This document shows positions 42,432 to 54,657 of a stretch of 64,000 nt of DNA, piece after piece (position 1 is the first letter of the stretch; each line of letters opens with the position of its first letter). Made by a program: the position numbers and the translations under genes. The notes below the pieces were generated by a model. It did not search any database, had not been told where the DNA came from, and saw only the letters and a list, made by a program, of their open reading frames with translations. The stretch covers positions 2,841,001 to 2,905,000 of the forward strand of contig JAMXSV010000004.1 of the NCBI GenBank assembly GCA_027559495.1, given 5' to 3'. This stretch comes from Aurifilum marmelostoma (lineage: Eukaryota > Ascomycota > Sordariomycetes > Diaporthales > Cryphonectriaceae).

Positions 42432-45400
42432 AGTCTATCAGCAGCAACCCCAGCATCATCATTGAACAATACATGCTCCCTCACTCGTACAGGCCTTTGC
42501 GTTCATCTATTGCAAAGGATGCCCCATGTTGTCTCTGTGCTGAGGAGTGTTATGAGGAGTAATCACAGAACTTGTTTGTGTATATGCCCTTGGTATTGTC
42601 AAAGGGATGGCTTCAAACCACAGTGCCAGGGTCCAGGACCTGCTGCATGTGGTGTTGTAACCCTCGACATGCTACCATCATATAGCATTGCATAGCCTCC
42701 GATCTGCTGAGGTAGGCTGCAAATTCCCTTGATATGTTCCTTCTCTGCACATTCAGGTGTTTCAAAGAACGACCAGGTGCTCGGGACTACCCTAGATCCT
42801 TCTACAGCACAATAATGGGGCCGGCTGTTCCGGAGTGCAAGTTGGAGATGAAAGCTGAGACATATATTATCATAAAGGAAACCGACAGAAATTCCAGTCG
42901 AGCTTTATTTCCTCATTCCTGCTGGTTCACAGGCATCAACCGTTATAGTTTCGTATAAGCCAAGAGGAGAACCTGGGCGCTAAATGAGGATGAAGAGGAA
43001 TTCGGTTCGAATGCAGTCCGAACACAGTGCAAAGTCCTCAAAAGTCCGCAGAGATGGCAGCCCCTCCAGCATGATAGGGAGTGATATAGGAACTCAGTGT
43101 GTCAAAGATATTTTCACCCTACTATGGTACCAATGAGCAGCCTGTCCGACCCTAGCCCATGAAATGTAACTATTCTTCAACTCCCAGGAGAGTTCAACGA
43201 GAGCAACACGCAGATAGGTTGGTGGTACAGACCATTCAGACAGCGCCACTTGATGAGCTTTTGTTCGGCGAACCTTTATTTAGCCTTGTTGGGAATTTTA
43301 ACTTTCTGCGTACATTGGACCGAAAGCGGGGAAGAAGAAAGGTCTAGATATTTTCGTACTGGACTGGAGAAAAAGTCTTCCTCTGATGTGGGAGCTGCAA
43401 GCCGGTGGACTCTGGTATCCCGCGATATCCCTTATCTGTTGGGAGTCGAGAGGTGGGTGTTTGTCGCCCGCAATATGCAAATCCTTGACCAAGCACGAGC
43501 GATGATGCCATGTTCGTCAACATTGTCTACACGATCCACGACGGCCCACCGCTCTACCATTAACGTGACGAGATTAGCTTTGAACCTTGAGACGCAAGAA
43601 CGTATACTGGCCCATGAAAGGACTCCATGTTTTATAGCAGCATCGCAGACAGACTGGTCTTATCCATGAACTGTGCCACTGTTGCACCGCAGCGAGTTGT
43701 GGCATGGTGTTGCCGGGGCGAAGCTGCAGGCTGACAGACAACCCTTTGAAACGTGGGGGTTTCGTTGGCTCTGTATGGGAAGGTCTCGACAAGTACGACA
43801 CTGGGGCATCACGTAAAATAAAAGAGACCCTCGTCCATGCTCGCCTTATTCTCACGGCAGATGTTTTCTTCTCGTAAGTTTGGGAAACCGCCCCCTCAGC
43901 GGAGCACCCAAGGTTGGACCATGGCATGCAATATGGTGGAGCTCCGCGATAAGACGGCAGCGCTATCATCCGAGACCGCGACAGAGGTTTGTCTTCAGCA
44001 TCCAATTGGCGTAGGGAAAGCGCTGCCCGTGGACAGGCAGACAAGAGAGGGTCTCGTAAGCTGCATCTCGTCGGGTGGCGCTAGGCATCTTGCCTTGGTT
44101 GCACTCGGCAATGTGCATTGCATTGATGGCCCCCTCTTCTCGTCTCGAACTGTTAGGGTTGAACGAAAAAGAACGAGAGGGTCCCGTCACCGCCGCCGAG
44201 AACTGGATCGCGAAAGCTCCTAGGACAGTTTAGTTGCTCTGAGGCAGTAGGGAGCTGAGGTGTGCCACAAGCGCTAACCTTGGTGATGGCCTCGGAAGCG
44301 GGAGGCCGGTAGCTTCCGAGGCCCTGGCCCCTGATCGCCGAGGGGGGATAACAAACTCGGCGGAGAATTCGCTGCCAGGATTTGGTGAAGCACACACGCG
44401 CAGTCATAGACTATTCAAGCATCATCGTCCGAACAAACAAGACCCCGCACGAACCTGGGCCCATGAGATCGAGATCGAGGACCTCGAGGTCTCTACTGTG
44501 TATTACATCAAGGTGCGCCGTAACAGGAAAAGCTGTCAGAGAAGAGGTGAGCGCACGTCCGCGCCGTCAGCTGGACGACGAAGCCTTTCGATATTTGATG
44601 ACGTTTTCGACCGATGCTGAGCCTGATTTTGCGACCTAGGTCGAAGCTGGTTACTGAGGACTGATTGGCCTAGGTAGCTGATGGTGGCACCAAGCAGCCG
44701 CAGGGTGGTAACACCGTCTTTTTGTTGACGCGTCGGACCACCCCTGACCCTGCAAGCTGCATCTCTCTTGTGAGAGCGAGAGGAGAGAGCTGAGAGGCAA
44801 GCCAGAGAGCCAGACAGCCAACGTCTCCGTTACCGCTCAGCGCTTCCTGTAACGGAGTAGTCCGGACTATGGCTGGCGGGGCCGTGGCGGTCTGGAAAGC
44901 CCATTCTCGACGCTGGCTGCATCTTTCAATCATGGTTCATGTGGGGATTTTTTCTCTGGGGAGAAACGGTGACTGACCTGTGTCGAGGGATGCCAAGAAA
45001 AGAAAGAGAAGATTAAAAGAAAAAGTCATGGGTGTGTCTGTCAATCATTCGTGGTCAGTTGACACGGGAGCGGGATGTGAGTACTCAACAACAAACAGCA
45101 ACAAGCGCGGTCTAGATGGCGGGTACCGGTCACCTGCTGCCTGTGTTCGAGAGGAGCCACGGTCGATGGATCTGCAATGCAGCTTCGCGCAGAGGGCCAA
45201 TGGTGGGCGAGCAGGGGTGCCATCTGAAACGCAGACTGCCCGGAAAGGGCATCGTGACCTGCTCGTGCATAGATAACTGAGGAAAACCCCCGAACGGCAG
45301 CTGCATGGGTTGGCGACAACAAAAGAAACAAGATCCTTTTGTAGGAGCAGTGAGTGGTCTTGCTCTGTAGCCTTGTCTGTAGCCGCCAGATAATGCCAAG

Positions 45401-47700
45401 TCTGAATTACGAACAGACGTGTACTATTGCTGTCCTCTCTAGGTCTGGATCGTGATACAGCAGTCCGTGAGCTTGTGTGTTAAGGGGGGGGGGAAAATGG
45501 CGGTCGGTCTGACAAAATTCAGGTTCGAGGCACCGGGGGCGCCATCCTCCGAGAACAAGGGGCCGAGGTTCTCTCGTAGTTAGTAGGTAGACTACAGTAG
45601 CAGCATGGTATATGTACCGTTCGTGCACATGTACTATGATACCTTGATAGTACTATACTATGTGCTCCGTATACGCACGCCACAGTACCCAGCAGAAGAG
45701 GAGACTGAGGAGGGCTGGAGTGAACTTTGGTGGAAGTATGCAGTTGCTGGTCCAGGTCGGTAGAGCAGGGGAGTTCCGGCCCTTCAGGTGAGCAAGCTGG
45801 AGAAGACTATTATCATAATGCCTCTGGCATGGTATGCAATATCATGGAAAATGGCGACTGTCGCAGCAAGGAGATTAAACACCAATCTGGAGTGAGCCGA
45901 GTGCGGTAGCGAAGTTGTTGCAACGGTCTCTGTTGTCGCCAGCGGCCGGGTTTAAGGGTGAGGAAAGAACGGCGGCCGTTTGAGTCTCAGTGTCAGCAGT
46001 ACCGTTGCAACAGAGCTGGAGCAACCATATTTCCAAGTCTGAAGGATGGCATTTTTCGCAGGATCTGGATGGTATCCTAGCCATTTCATGCCCCGCATGC
46101 TGGCTTGTTTCCCAGCCTGAACTCGTCTGTGAGTTCCGGACCATGGTGTTCTTGTGATTGAAACGGTGGTGTGTCCTGGGAGGTTCGAGGTGTGGCTGGT
46201 GTAGTAGGTTCTAGCCCGAGCCAAGCTTATTTGTTGATGTGATGTCCACCATTCTTTTCTTTTCCTCTTCCTCTTCCCTCTCCCTCCTTCCAGCTATGAT
46301 GATGCTCTGTGTTGTCATGCTGTGATTTATCTTGGCTAGTATCAAGTAAATTCAGGGCGAAAGACGGCATGTCCGAGGTCTGCTAGTCAGTATCTGCAAA
46401 AGTGGGAGGGGATGTGACTCAATAATGAGAGAGGGAGAGAATCTCCATTGTTGACATGTCCAGTGTGTGTGTCTCTGCTTGAAGCCGACACAAGCTTGTG
46501 CCGAGCATCTGGGAAGGCCTGACAAGTCACGGTACAGTACTATAGTACATCATACCTACGATGTGACTATGACAATGTCCATCTCAGATCTTGCAAGGTC
46601 TTGGGTTGTTTGCTGATGGGGAGACCAAAAAAGAATGAAGCGAAAGGCGGAGCTGCTGTTCAGGCCAGGTGGAGAATTAATTGCATGCAGGAGAGTTACT
46701 GCGGTAGAGAAGGTAGTGGCAGTGGTGATCAGTACTTGCCCCAGGGCTTAAGCAGAGCAGCAGGACAGGGGAGGGGCCCTGCTGAGCCTTGCCCCACCTC
46801 CTTCTCTTCCACCCACGCACCCACCACGGTACCTCTCCACCTGCAGAAAATAACATACGATTAGATGTACAATCGTGTATCTACTAGATGCCAATCGAGC
46901 TTCCTGCAACATTTCCAGCTTTCTGTTTTCCCTGTTTTCTAAAATGCGCCAGTCACAAATGCCATGTCCCATCCCCTCCCCAAATATTCCCCACATCGCC
47001 AGCTCAGCCTGCCCTAGACCTGGAGCTTGCACTTTATTCCCAAACTCGTCCTTGTCTTTCATGTCTTGGATCTTCTCCCTCTTTCTCTTCCCTGCCTCCT
47101 CCTTCCACTACTTGCACTCTTCTCTCTCTCTCTCTCGTCTTTGATATTTTACCCCCTGTTTGACTGACCTTCAGTACCCCCTCCCTCCCTCGTTTTAATC
47201 TCCTACCTACCTGCGAATTTCATCTTCTATTCTTGCTTCGTAGTTGCAGAGCTGTCCATCGTGAACCTGTCGTCACCACCCTTTTCTCTCCCATTCCTCG
47301 CCCTCACACCAATCCTAGCCCAAGGCTTTACTACCTGGAGCCGTAGAGATCCTGACCTGAGCTCCAACACTCCTCCCTGGCTCTGGACTCGGTCTTCCTG
47401 GGATCCCACCTGGCCCCGTTTAAATATCCGTCCCCGTCCTCATCACGCATTCTGTCTGGGATCCTCCTCCACTGACACCTCCCCCACTCGCCCCCAAGCC
47501 ACCCTCCCTCACCTGCTATCTTCCGACTACGACCCGATCTCTCAGGATAGACCTGTCCCTCCCTCGCTTGTCTCTTTGGCTGTTACTCTCGACCTACCTG
47601 ACAACATTTGCCCTCACCCTCGACGGACGTAATGGCGGCCTCACCCTGCACATGAGACCTTGATACTCTCGTTGCCTGTCCCCGGGCTCAGCTCGACACC
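42432..47700. other. Long intergenic region
   Basis: About 5.3 kb with no supported gene. Frames at 43250-43669, 43574-44044 and 43837-44223 overlap on both strands and show no domain, signal or splice support. A 12-bp GC-rich perfect hairpin lies at 44288-44323 and a G10 run at 45484-45493. From about 46860 the sequence is pyrimidine-rich and is probably the long leader and promoter of the gene at 47701, including a (TC)n tract near 47121-47137. Confidence 0.5.
44288..44323 (+). repeat. Perfect 12-bp inverted repeat (hairpin)
   Basis: GGCCTCGGAAGC at 44288-44299 and its exact reverse complement GCTTCCGAGGCC at 44312-44323, with a 12-base loop. It is in intergenic DNA and not followed by a T run. 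Confidence 0.85.
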
Positions 47701-50700
47701 ATGGGGAACACGCCCTCCAAAGTCTCGCAAGGTCGTACTTCCCATAAGCTGTCCAAGCCGAGGATCACCAGCTCTTCCACGGCTAGAGCGCCTGCTTCGA
47801 CTCCCAGCACCCAGCAAGCTGCCGCCACTGTACCTACCTCTCGTGATCAGGCTCCGGGCCTGATCAGTATCCCTTACTCTGCAACCGCCACTCCCAGTCC
47901 TGTCGACGAGGACCACGACGATGTCGGCAAGGAGTCATCTGACAGACAGTTCCTGGTACCGCCAAAGGTGCAGAGGCGACTCAGTCTGTTCAGATCAAAA
48001 TCATCACAGGATACCTCGGACCGCCGCAAGTCCAGGCGCAACACCATCATCGGATCTTCGACTCCCGCCTCTGAGGCAGGTGGCGTCTCCAGGGCCCAGT
48101 CTTTGACTACACACAATTTTGCGAGGGAGCCGCAGAATGTTGTGCCCAGTAGCGAAGAGTATGTGGCCCCATACGGTGAAAAACAATCCTTGGCTAATCA
48201 GGGCAATGATAGCTGGTCAATGGCTGGGAATCGTGCCTCCTGGGCGTACGATATGTCGTCCTACGAAGCCCAGCGTATTCTGAACCTCGTCAGGGACTAT
48301 AATCCGCCTCTTCTCCGCAGCCAGACGTCAACGCCGCTGTGCGGGTCAATACCCACAGAGATGCAATCGCCCATCAGCCGTCAGGTCCCATCTGTTGTTG
48401 GCCAGACAGAGAGCACCGTGATATCACGGTCTAACTCGGAGATATCCTTGCACCCCCCAATGCGGCGCCGCTCCATCATACAGACGCCTGGTGTTGCTAC
48501 GAGGACACGGCCGGGCCCCAACCTTACGAGATCCAGGAGATCGAGCCTCCGACATAGCCACCCTCCCACGCCGAGCATGTCCAGGCAGCCGTCCTTCGAA
48601 AACAATGACAACCGATTCTTGTCGCTCCCACCACTTCCTATTCCGATCCGCGTCACTGAGGACACCCCTAGGGTACTGACCCCCAAGGACACGGATTACA
48701 GCACGACGGGAGCTTTCAAATTTGGAAGCCTTCGAATCACCAACGGTAGCCCTGCCTCGACCCCTTCTATGCTGGCAGTTAGCAGAGGCGCAGCAGAGAT
48801 CAGCAGCCCCTCTGCAATTGGCGGTGTGGACTATTTCGCCAGTGCTCCGGCCCGTGACACGGAAATACCGTTCTCGGCTGTGGAAGGCCCTGTGCAGTCA
48901 TTTCCTGTCCCTGAGGAAGTTTTACTTCCAGAGGCAGGGCCATCCAGCGATGCAATTGCCCAAATGCAGCGGCCTCTCCTGTCGATCACTACAGCACAGA
49001 CGGGTTCTGCTGAACTCCCACAGAGGGTCCCAGCTAGCCCGCTGCTCAAGACCCAATCGAGACAAGCAGCGGTCGATGACCATCTGTTTGAGGATGACGA
49101 CCAGCTGGAGATGTCTGGAGCCGAGGTGCTCGACATTAGGATAGACCCCAACGCAAAGAGCCTCCCGTCCCAGCCACTGGACTGGTCACAGCACAATTCA
49201 CAGGGCATCACGAGATCTGACAGTGGATTCGAATCAAACGCCAAGTCGGAGTCGTCCCAATCTTGCAATTCACTCACCAAGGCAGACTCTGGCTACAGCT
49301 CCAACATGTCTCTGCGGTCTCTGCAGAACAAGACAATCCAATCCACCCTCGACAGAGAGGCTGAGAGAAGCTCAACGGAAAGTGATAGGGATTCATTGAG
49401 CAGAGGGCCGAGAAGATCGCTCGACCCCCAAGTCCTGAAGCCAATGGGAGCCTTGGAGGTTTCCGCTGTCAGAATTGACAAAGCCCCGACTCCCCCGCCA
49501 AAAGACGATGTCCACTCGAAGCCTGCATCTCAGTCGTCAGGACAGACAGCGGCGGCGCCTGAGGTCACACTCAAGAAAGTAGTGCGGCCGCAGCCTGCAG
49601 CCATCGATACCAACAAGGGCAAAGACAAACGTGGACTTAGGTCGCCAGGATCCGCTCCACCTACCCCAGCGAGCGTCAAATCGGATGATTCCACTTCGTC
49701 TTTGAGTATTGGAAACAATACCCAGAAGCCAGGCAGGCTGCAGCGTTTTCTCAGCCTAAATTACTCGGCGAGGCAACCTCTCACAGTGCATGAGACACAT
49801 ACCGTTGACAACGAGGTGCCGTCAATCCCCAAGGAAGTCGAAGACAAGCTCCGTGAACACACTGGTCAGTTCCCCACGATGGCCAGGAGGCTCGCACTGA
49901 AATCGCAGATGAGCAAAGAGACTTTGAAGACAATATTGAGTGTCGGCAGCCTAGAAGTCACCAGGGACAATGAATTGCCGGCCACACCAACGACTCCAGA
50001 CGATGCCGGTGGCAAGGCGATGCGAGATCCTGATGAGAGCTTAGACAGCTCTCTGAAGCAGACGTTCAGCTCCATGCAGACAAACTTCAGGAGCGTTGCA
50101 GCCTCTATGGTGCAGCCTCGAAGAGAAATCATACGGAAGCCTGTGCCTACACGAACATATTCGCAGAAGCAGCATAACCAACAGAATCTCAGAGACGACA
50201 GCATGCTTACTGCCGAGGCCGAGCTCATAAGCTACACCTCAGTCACGAGCAGTTTGGGCAGCAATGCATACGACGTCGCTGCCCGAGCGATACAGCCAGC
50301 GGGTCCGCCAAGTCGTTCTCAGTCCATGACCTCAGGACGGGAACATCATCTACAGCTGAGGACGTACAGTTTGAACACTGCGCCACCCCAAAGCACCCTG
50401 AACCATAGCCCACACCGTTCAACGACGTTCCCGCAGAGTGGTTCGCTGCGCGATAAGCGGAGATCCTCACCCCCGATCAGCATGGCACTGCGGAACTCCT
50501 TTCGCTCGCCTCCTCCACGCTCACCTCTGAGCCCACAGGGACCGGCGGTGTTGCGCAGTTCCAGCCACAGCAGCGTCACTAGCAACGGCATGCGGAGTCT
50601 ATCGCCACAGGGGGCTGTAACTACTGAAAGTTTCCGGCTTGGGCGGACAATTTCTGTAATCCGCCCACCTCCTACCACCGACGTCTCGGGTACCTTGTCT

Positions 50701-51144
50701 CCCTCACGTAACTCTCTAGATTCTCCTAGATCTGCGTCGGTTAGCAACAACCATCACAATCCGATGTCGCCAGTCCACAGTGAATTTTCTGACCAAGGTG
50801 CCAATGGTCCATCCCTCAAACATCAGTCGAGCCTGGACGGGTTCGGTAGAAACCAGCTGCAGGGAGTCTACATGCCTCTACCGGCTCACCGAGGACCGAC
50901 ATTTGGGTCGGTGCCTCCGTCTCATGACTGGAATGCCCCAAACAGCACTCGTCTGGGTGAGGCCCGTCGGCAGTCGGAACAGTTGGCATGGGCCCCTCCG
51001 TACGTACCTCGTGGGCCACATCGTCGACACTTGTCAGCAGGCAGCCGACCCTATTATCACCAGCTGGGTAGTAGCCATGCACCCTACCGCATCTTGCACA
51101 GTTACAATTCACCCGCGTATCGAAACGCCCCCATCTGGGGTTGA
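47701..51144 (+). CDS. Large disordered, probably N-myristoylated protein
   Basis: Single exon, 1147 residues. It starts MGNTPSK, a good N-myristoylation signal (Gly2, small residue at 6, Lys at 7), so a membrane-tethered location is inferred. Almost the whole chain is Ser/Pro/Thr/Arg-rich and predicted disordered. Short blocks that look conserved: KLSKPRITS near the N terminus, QRRLSLFRSKSSQ, AYDMSSYEAQRILNLVRDY (about 183-201), RSNSEISLHPPMRRRS with QTPGVATRTRPG, and GRLQRFLSLNYSA. I recall an uncharacterised Pezizomycotina family with the same MGN start, LFRSxSS and SYEAKR-L blocks; this needs a search. Many RxxS and SP sites suggest phosphorylation. No catalytic domain seen. A long pyrimidine-rich leader precedes it and a T-rich 3' region follows. 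Confidence 0.85.
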   Translation: MGNTPSKVSQGRTSHKLSKPRITSSSTARAPASTPSTQQAAATVPTSRDQAPGLISIPYSATATPSPVDEDHDDVGKESSDRQFLVPPKVQRRLSLFRSKSSQDTSDRRKSRRNTIIGSSTPASEAGGVSRAQSLTTHNFAREPQNVVPSSEEYVAPYGEKQSLANQGNDSWSMAGNRASWAYDMSSYEAQRILNLVRDYNPPLLRSQTSTPLCGSIPTEMQSPISRQVPSVVGQTESTVISRSNSEISLHPPMRRRSIIQTPGVATRTRPGPNLTRSRRSSLRHSHPPTPSMSRQPSFENNDNRFLSLPPLPIPIRVTEDTPRVLTPKDTDYSTTGAFKFGSLRITNGSPASTPSMLAVSRGAAEISSPSAIGGVDYFASAPARDTEIPFSAVEGPVQSFPVPEEVLLPEAGPSSDAIAQMQRPLLSITTAQTGSAELPQRVPASPLLKTQSRQAAVDDHLFEDDDQLEMSGAEVLDIRIDPNAKSLPSQPLDWSQHNSQGITRSDSGFESNAKSESSQSCNSLTKADSGYSSNMSLRSLQNKTIQSTLDREAERSSTESDRDSLSRGPRRSLDPQVLKPMGALEVSAVRIDKAPTPPPKDDVHSKPASQSSGQTAAAPEVTLKKVVRPQPAAIDTNKGKDKRGLRSPGSAPPTPASVKSDDSTSSLSIGNNTQKPGRLQRFLSLNYSARQPLTVHETHTVDNEVPSIPKEVEDKLREHTGQFPTMARRLALKSQMSKETLKTILSVGSLEVTRDNELPATPTTPDDAGGKAMRDPDESLDSSLKQTFSSMQTNFRSVAASMVQPRREIIRKPVPTRTYSQKQHNQQNLRDDSMLTAEAELISYTSVTSSLGSNAYDVAARAIQPAGPPSRSQSMTSGREHHLQLRTYSLNTAPPQSTLNHSPHRSTTFPQSGSLRDKRRSSPPISMALRNSFRSPPPRSPLSPQGPAVLRSSSHSSVTSNGMRSLSPQGAVTTESFRLGRTISVIRPPPTTDVSGTLSPSRNSLDSPRSASVSNNHHNPMSPVHSEFSDQGANGPSLKHQSSLDGFGRNQLQGVYMPLPAHRGPTFGSVPPSHDWNAPNSTRLGEARRQSEQLAWAPPYVPRGPHRRHLSAGSRPYYHQLGSSHAPYRILHSYNSPAYRNAPIWG

Positions 51145-53901
51145 CAGTGTCGATGCTTGGCGTGACTTTGACATTGAACCAGCACGCCACTTGAGTGTGC
51201 TGATCCAGAGAGACTTAATCAGGTGAGACTCGAAGCCTTTCATGGCACCTCACTGCGGATCGAGAGGTTTCATCATAGACGACGCCCCATGGGCATCCTC
51301 ACCATGCGAAACAGTCTGGCTGCTTTTACCTGTGTTTAGCAGCAGCAGCAGCAGCAGCAGTGCAGATATGCTTCCGGTCACAATCATTCCAAAATCTTTC
51401 CTTGTTTTTTGTTTTCTTCCTCGATCCATCTACCAACGGTGGTATGCATTTCAACGGCTTCCAGAGATTTCATGCCGAAGGCGTTTGGGAAGGGGGCATC
51501 AGCATTATAGCATCAGGCGGCACATGGCAACAGCTCGCCACAGGCTTCACGAACCATTCACGGTCAGCATTTTCATTTTGTGGCGGGGAATTTCATCTCG
51601 GCTGGATCAGCTTCTATTATTCGTGCGATTCCTTAGGAGTACTCGTCTCCTGTGGATATGGTGAATTCCTTGCGGTGGTCTCATATTGGCACTCTCCCGG
51701 GAAGGGGACCTTTTTTCTTTCTTTTTCTTGTTCTTTTTTCTTTTTTCTTTCCTTTTCCTTTCTTTGCTTACACGTTTTGATCTTGAGAGAGGTTGGCCGG
51801 ACATCCAAAGGTACAGGCATTTATACCCGATAACTGAAAACGGTCATGACCGTATTCGTTACTTCTGAGTCTTGGCCCTGGCCCAAGAGGGGTTAATATA
51901 TCATCGACACCACGGGTTGGACGTCACTGGATGGCTTTTAGGTTGACCTTCTTCATTGACACACACACACACACACATGGCAACGTAGAAACAACCGTCT
52001 CAAGCCGAGCAGGCTCGAAAACGGAACGATGACTAGAGGGCGGTCTGACGATAGTAGTCGGTGAGGGAATAGCGTAGCTGACACTGGCTCGGAATAGCTT
52101 AGTAGCACAAATATGAAATGATACAAGTGGCTCTGGACCATGTACATATTGAGGTGCCATGCATGCCGCACGTGTTGACCATGTTTGTTCATCCACCAAG
52201 CCACGTCAGGCTCTGTGCGCTCTGAAGGGACAGTGTTGGCAAGACAGTGCACCGGACAGACCTCTCTGCCTGCAGGTTGGTGTGGGTACTTGTCATCGTG
52301 GTCAAGTGTCAAGGCGCGTCTTGGAAGACGCCTGGGCCAGCTTTGACGTGCATCCTGCAACAACAACATGATGATGTCAAATCCACATGGATCGACAAAG
52401 AAGCTCCGCTGATGTTGGGTCTGCTATTTTCACCAAGTAGAGAAAAGGATGTAAAGACTCCCTCTTAATTGACTATATAGCAGCCAGAAGTTCGAGGATA
52501 TCTATCTCTATCTCGGTATCAACGGACACTACTACGACCATGCGATACTACTGCTCGGGTCCGCTATGTCTGTATGTGGCGACTGTAGCACTCTCAATTC
52601 AAACCCTTGAAAAGGCGATCCTGTATATCCAGCCCGGCTGAAAAGAAAAACAAAGAGATCCTTGATATCGTCCTGAAGATCAATCCTTTATCCAACACCA
52701 ATCAAGTGGAAAACTTGCAGAGAAGTTCGACTGAGCGGGGGCGAATTCAGATCACGCCAGGCAGTGCAAGCGCTTAGGGGTCCCCGCACCCCCAGAAGGC
52801 CTCTTCGCCACTAACCATCCAATGTCTCTTGTTTTCCCCTTCCCAACAAACCAACCAAAACAAGGCCCCTCACTCACAGCTCAGGGGACCCTTAGCAAAA
52901 CTGCCTATCAAATGCAGATCCCAAGGCAGGATATGCAAGGGCATTTTCATTTGGTAGGTGGCTTGAGCAATCCTGGCATACAGCAGCAGCAGCAACGCGC
53001 GCAATAAGCGGGAATGTCTGGTATTTTTTTCTTGTTGACACTAACCATCTGCATGATGTGCACATGCACTGCCCTGAATCGAGAAGGGCGGTCGGTCACA
53101 CGCAGCCTGCAGGGCCCTGAGCTGGCTGCTGCTACTTAGGGGGTGGAGAAAATGGGGGGTTTCCTGGCGGTGGGCGGTGGGTGTGGGTGGTCACCGGTGG
53201 TGGCACTCTGGGCTAGGGAGGGCGCAGTTCCCTTTTGAACACCAATCTCAGCGCATGCATGACCTTTGCGAGACGCAACGGCTCGCCTTTTTTTTTTTAT
53301 TGTCTTTGTCGTCCTTACTTTTTGACACGGTCTTTCCTTTCATGTTTCAAGACTTTTTGAAAGTCTAATACTTGTGTTCGTATCGAAGGAAGGGGAACCA
53401 ACTCCCAGCTCCTTCCAGTGGAACGTGGATCTGGTCAAGGACCCTCGAAGAGGAAGGAGAGCTTGCTGCATCGGTCCTGCTTGTATACTCCTCTAGAAAC
53501 ATCTCTCGGATCGGGAACCGCACCATCATCATCACATCACCAATCCTCTCCACGGAACCGGCTTGCCCACCTCGCACAAGCAGTGACACTGCATCATCAT
53601 TGACCGAAGTCCATAACACACGACGAAACACAACACCACGTTTTCGGCTGAACTTTCTTTTGCCACTCCTCTTTCAAGACGGCAGTTCAGTTTCTGCTCG
53701 GCGTGAACCGTGCGTGAGACAAGGAGAGGGGAAGGACGGGACCGGCCAAACAGCAGCGGTCTCTCATTCTTTTCTGGTCTTCTCTTCTTCAATTCCCCCC
53801 CATCTCTTCTTCGCAAATTTGAGACATCGACGAAAGCCAGGGAGAATTGAGCACATTTCCTACACTCCCTCACCGCTCGTCGCTATAAGCATTCATCCGT
53901 C
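51145..53901. other. Intergenic
   Basis: 3' region of the previous gene (to about 51900), with an AGC repeat (51338-51360) and a CT-rich stretch (51712-51770), then a (CA)n at 51959-51977. The last 500 bp are probably the leader of the gene at 53902. No gene supported. Confidence 0.5.
51338..51360 (+). repeat. (AGC)n microsatellite
   Basis: About seven and a half AGC units in the 3' region of the gene ending at 51144. Confidence 0.85.
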
Positions 53902-54657
53902 ATGAAGTCCCTGGGAATGCAGGACCCCGCACCCTACTACGACCCGCTGTTCGGCGACTCGTTGGCCGACCCGCTCCTCGACGCGGAGCCGCTGCGCCGG
54001 GACCCGGAGGCCGAGTCTGTCCGCTCCCACCCATCCTCCATCTCCCATGCCGCGGACCAAACACTGCTGCCGCACCGCATGCCATCGCTATCGTCTAGAC
54101 CCCAGACTCAGAGGCTTCAGCGGCGACGCAGTCGATATCTCTATGTAAACGGCGTTCTGGTCCCGGCAGCCGCGGCGTCGTCATCATCGCCTTTGTCCCC
54201 TCATCCTCCTCAGTCGTCGGATCACGGTGCCAGCTGGACTGCCACTGCCACCAACGTGCCATCATCGTCGTCACCATCACTAGAAACAGTCGCCCCCCAC
54301 CGGGCACTATCTCATAAGAGGGTCAAGTCATATGGCACCTCTGGAACCACCTCGTCCTGGCTGCTGGGAAGTGGCGGCAGCGGCAGTGGCGGTGTCTTTG
54401 CGGACGCAAAACGACAGCCCTGGACAGGCGAGCGGCGGGAGGTCAGAAAGCTGCAAAAGGACCATCCGGTCGGGTCGGCCCGTCCGGCGTTCACCATTGC
54501 CATTGGGAGTGGTGACGGTGTAGCGGGTGAGGTTGCAGTTGACAAGGATGGGGGTAGAGGGTCGGTGCTTGGGGTTAGGCGGAAGATGGAAAGGCTGAAG
54601 GGGCTTTATAGGCGAGGGTCCAAAGAGGCCGTGATAAGTTCGACGAACCTGCGCTAA
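53902..54657 (+). CDS. Hypothetical disordered protein, 251 residues
   Basis: Single exon, start MKSLGMQDPAPYYDPLFGDS. The N-terminal third is acidic and Pro-rich (DPLFGDSLADPLLDAEPLRR), followed by a basic RLQRRRSRYLYVNGVLVP segment that could be a short folded motif. Ser/Pro-rich and Gly/Ser-rich stretches follow, then a basic C terminus (VRRKMERLKGLYRRGSKEAV). No membrane segment or signal peptide. Coding support comes from the strong C/G wobble bias and length. No family recognised. The basic C-terminal helix might bind nucleic acid or acidic membranes, but nothing in the sequence proves it. Confidence 0.7.
   Translation: MKSLGMQDPAPYYDPLFGDSLADPLLDAEPLRRDPEAESVRSHPSSISHAADQTLLPHRMPSLSSRPQTQRLQRRRSRYLYVNGVLVPAAAASSSSPLSPHPPQSSDHGASWTATATNVPSSSSPSLETVAPHRALSHKRVKSYGTSGTTSSWLLGSGGSGSGGVFADAKRQPWTGERREVRKLQKDHPVGSARPAFTIAIGSGDGVAGEVAVDKDGGRGSVLGVRRKMERLKGLYRRGSKEAVISSTNLR

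Noticed and set aside
43574..44223. Overlapping frames on both strands suggesting a gene
   Set aside because: No domain, no membrane or signal segment and no coding bias; they contradict one another.
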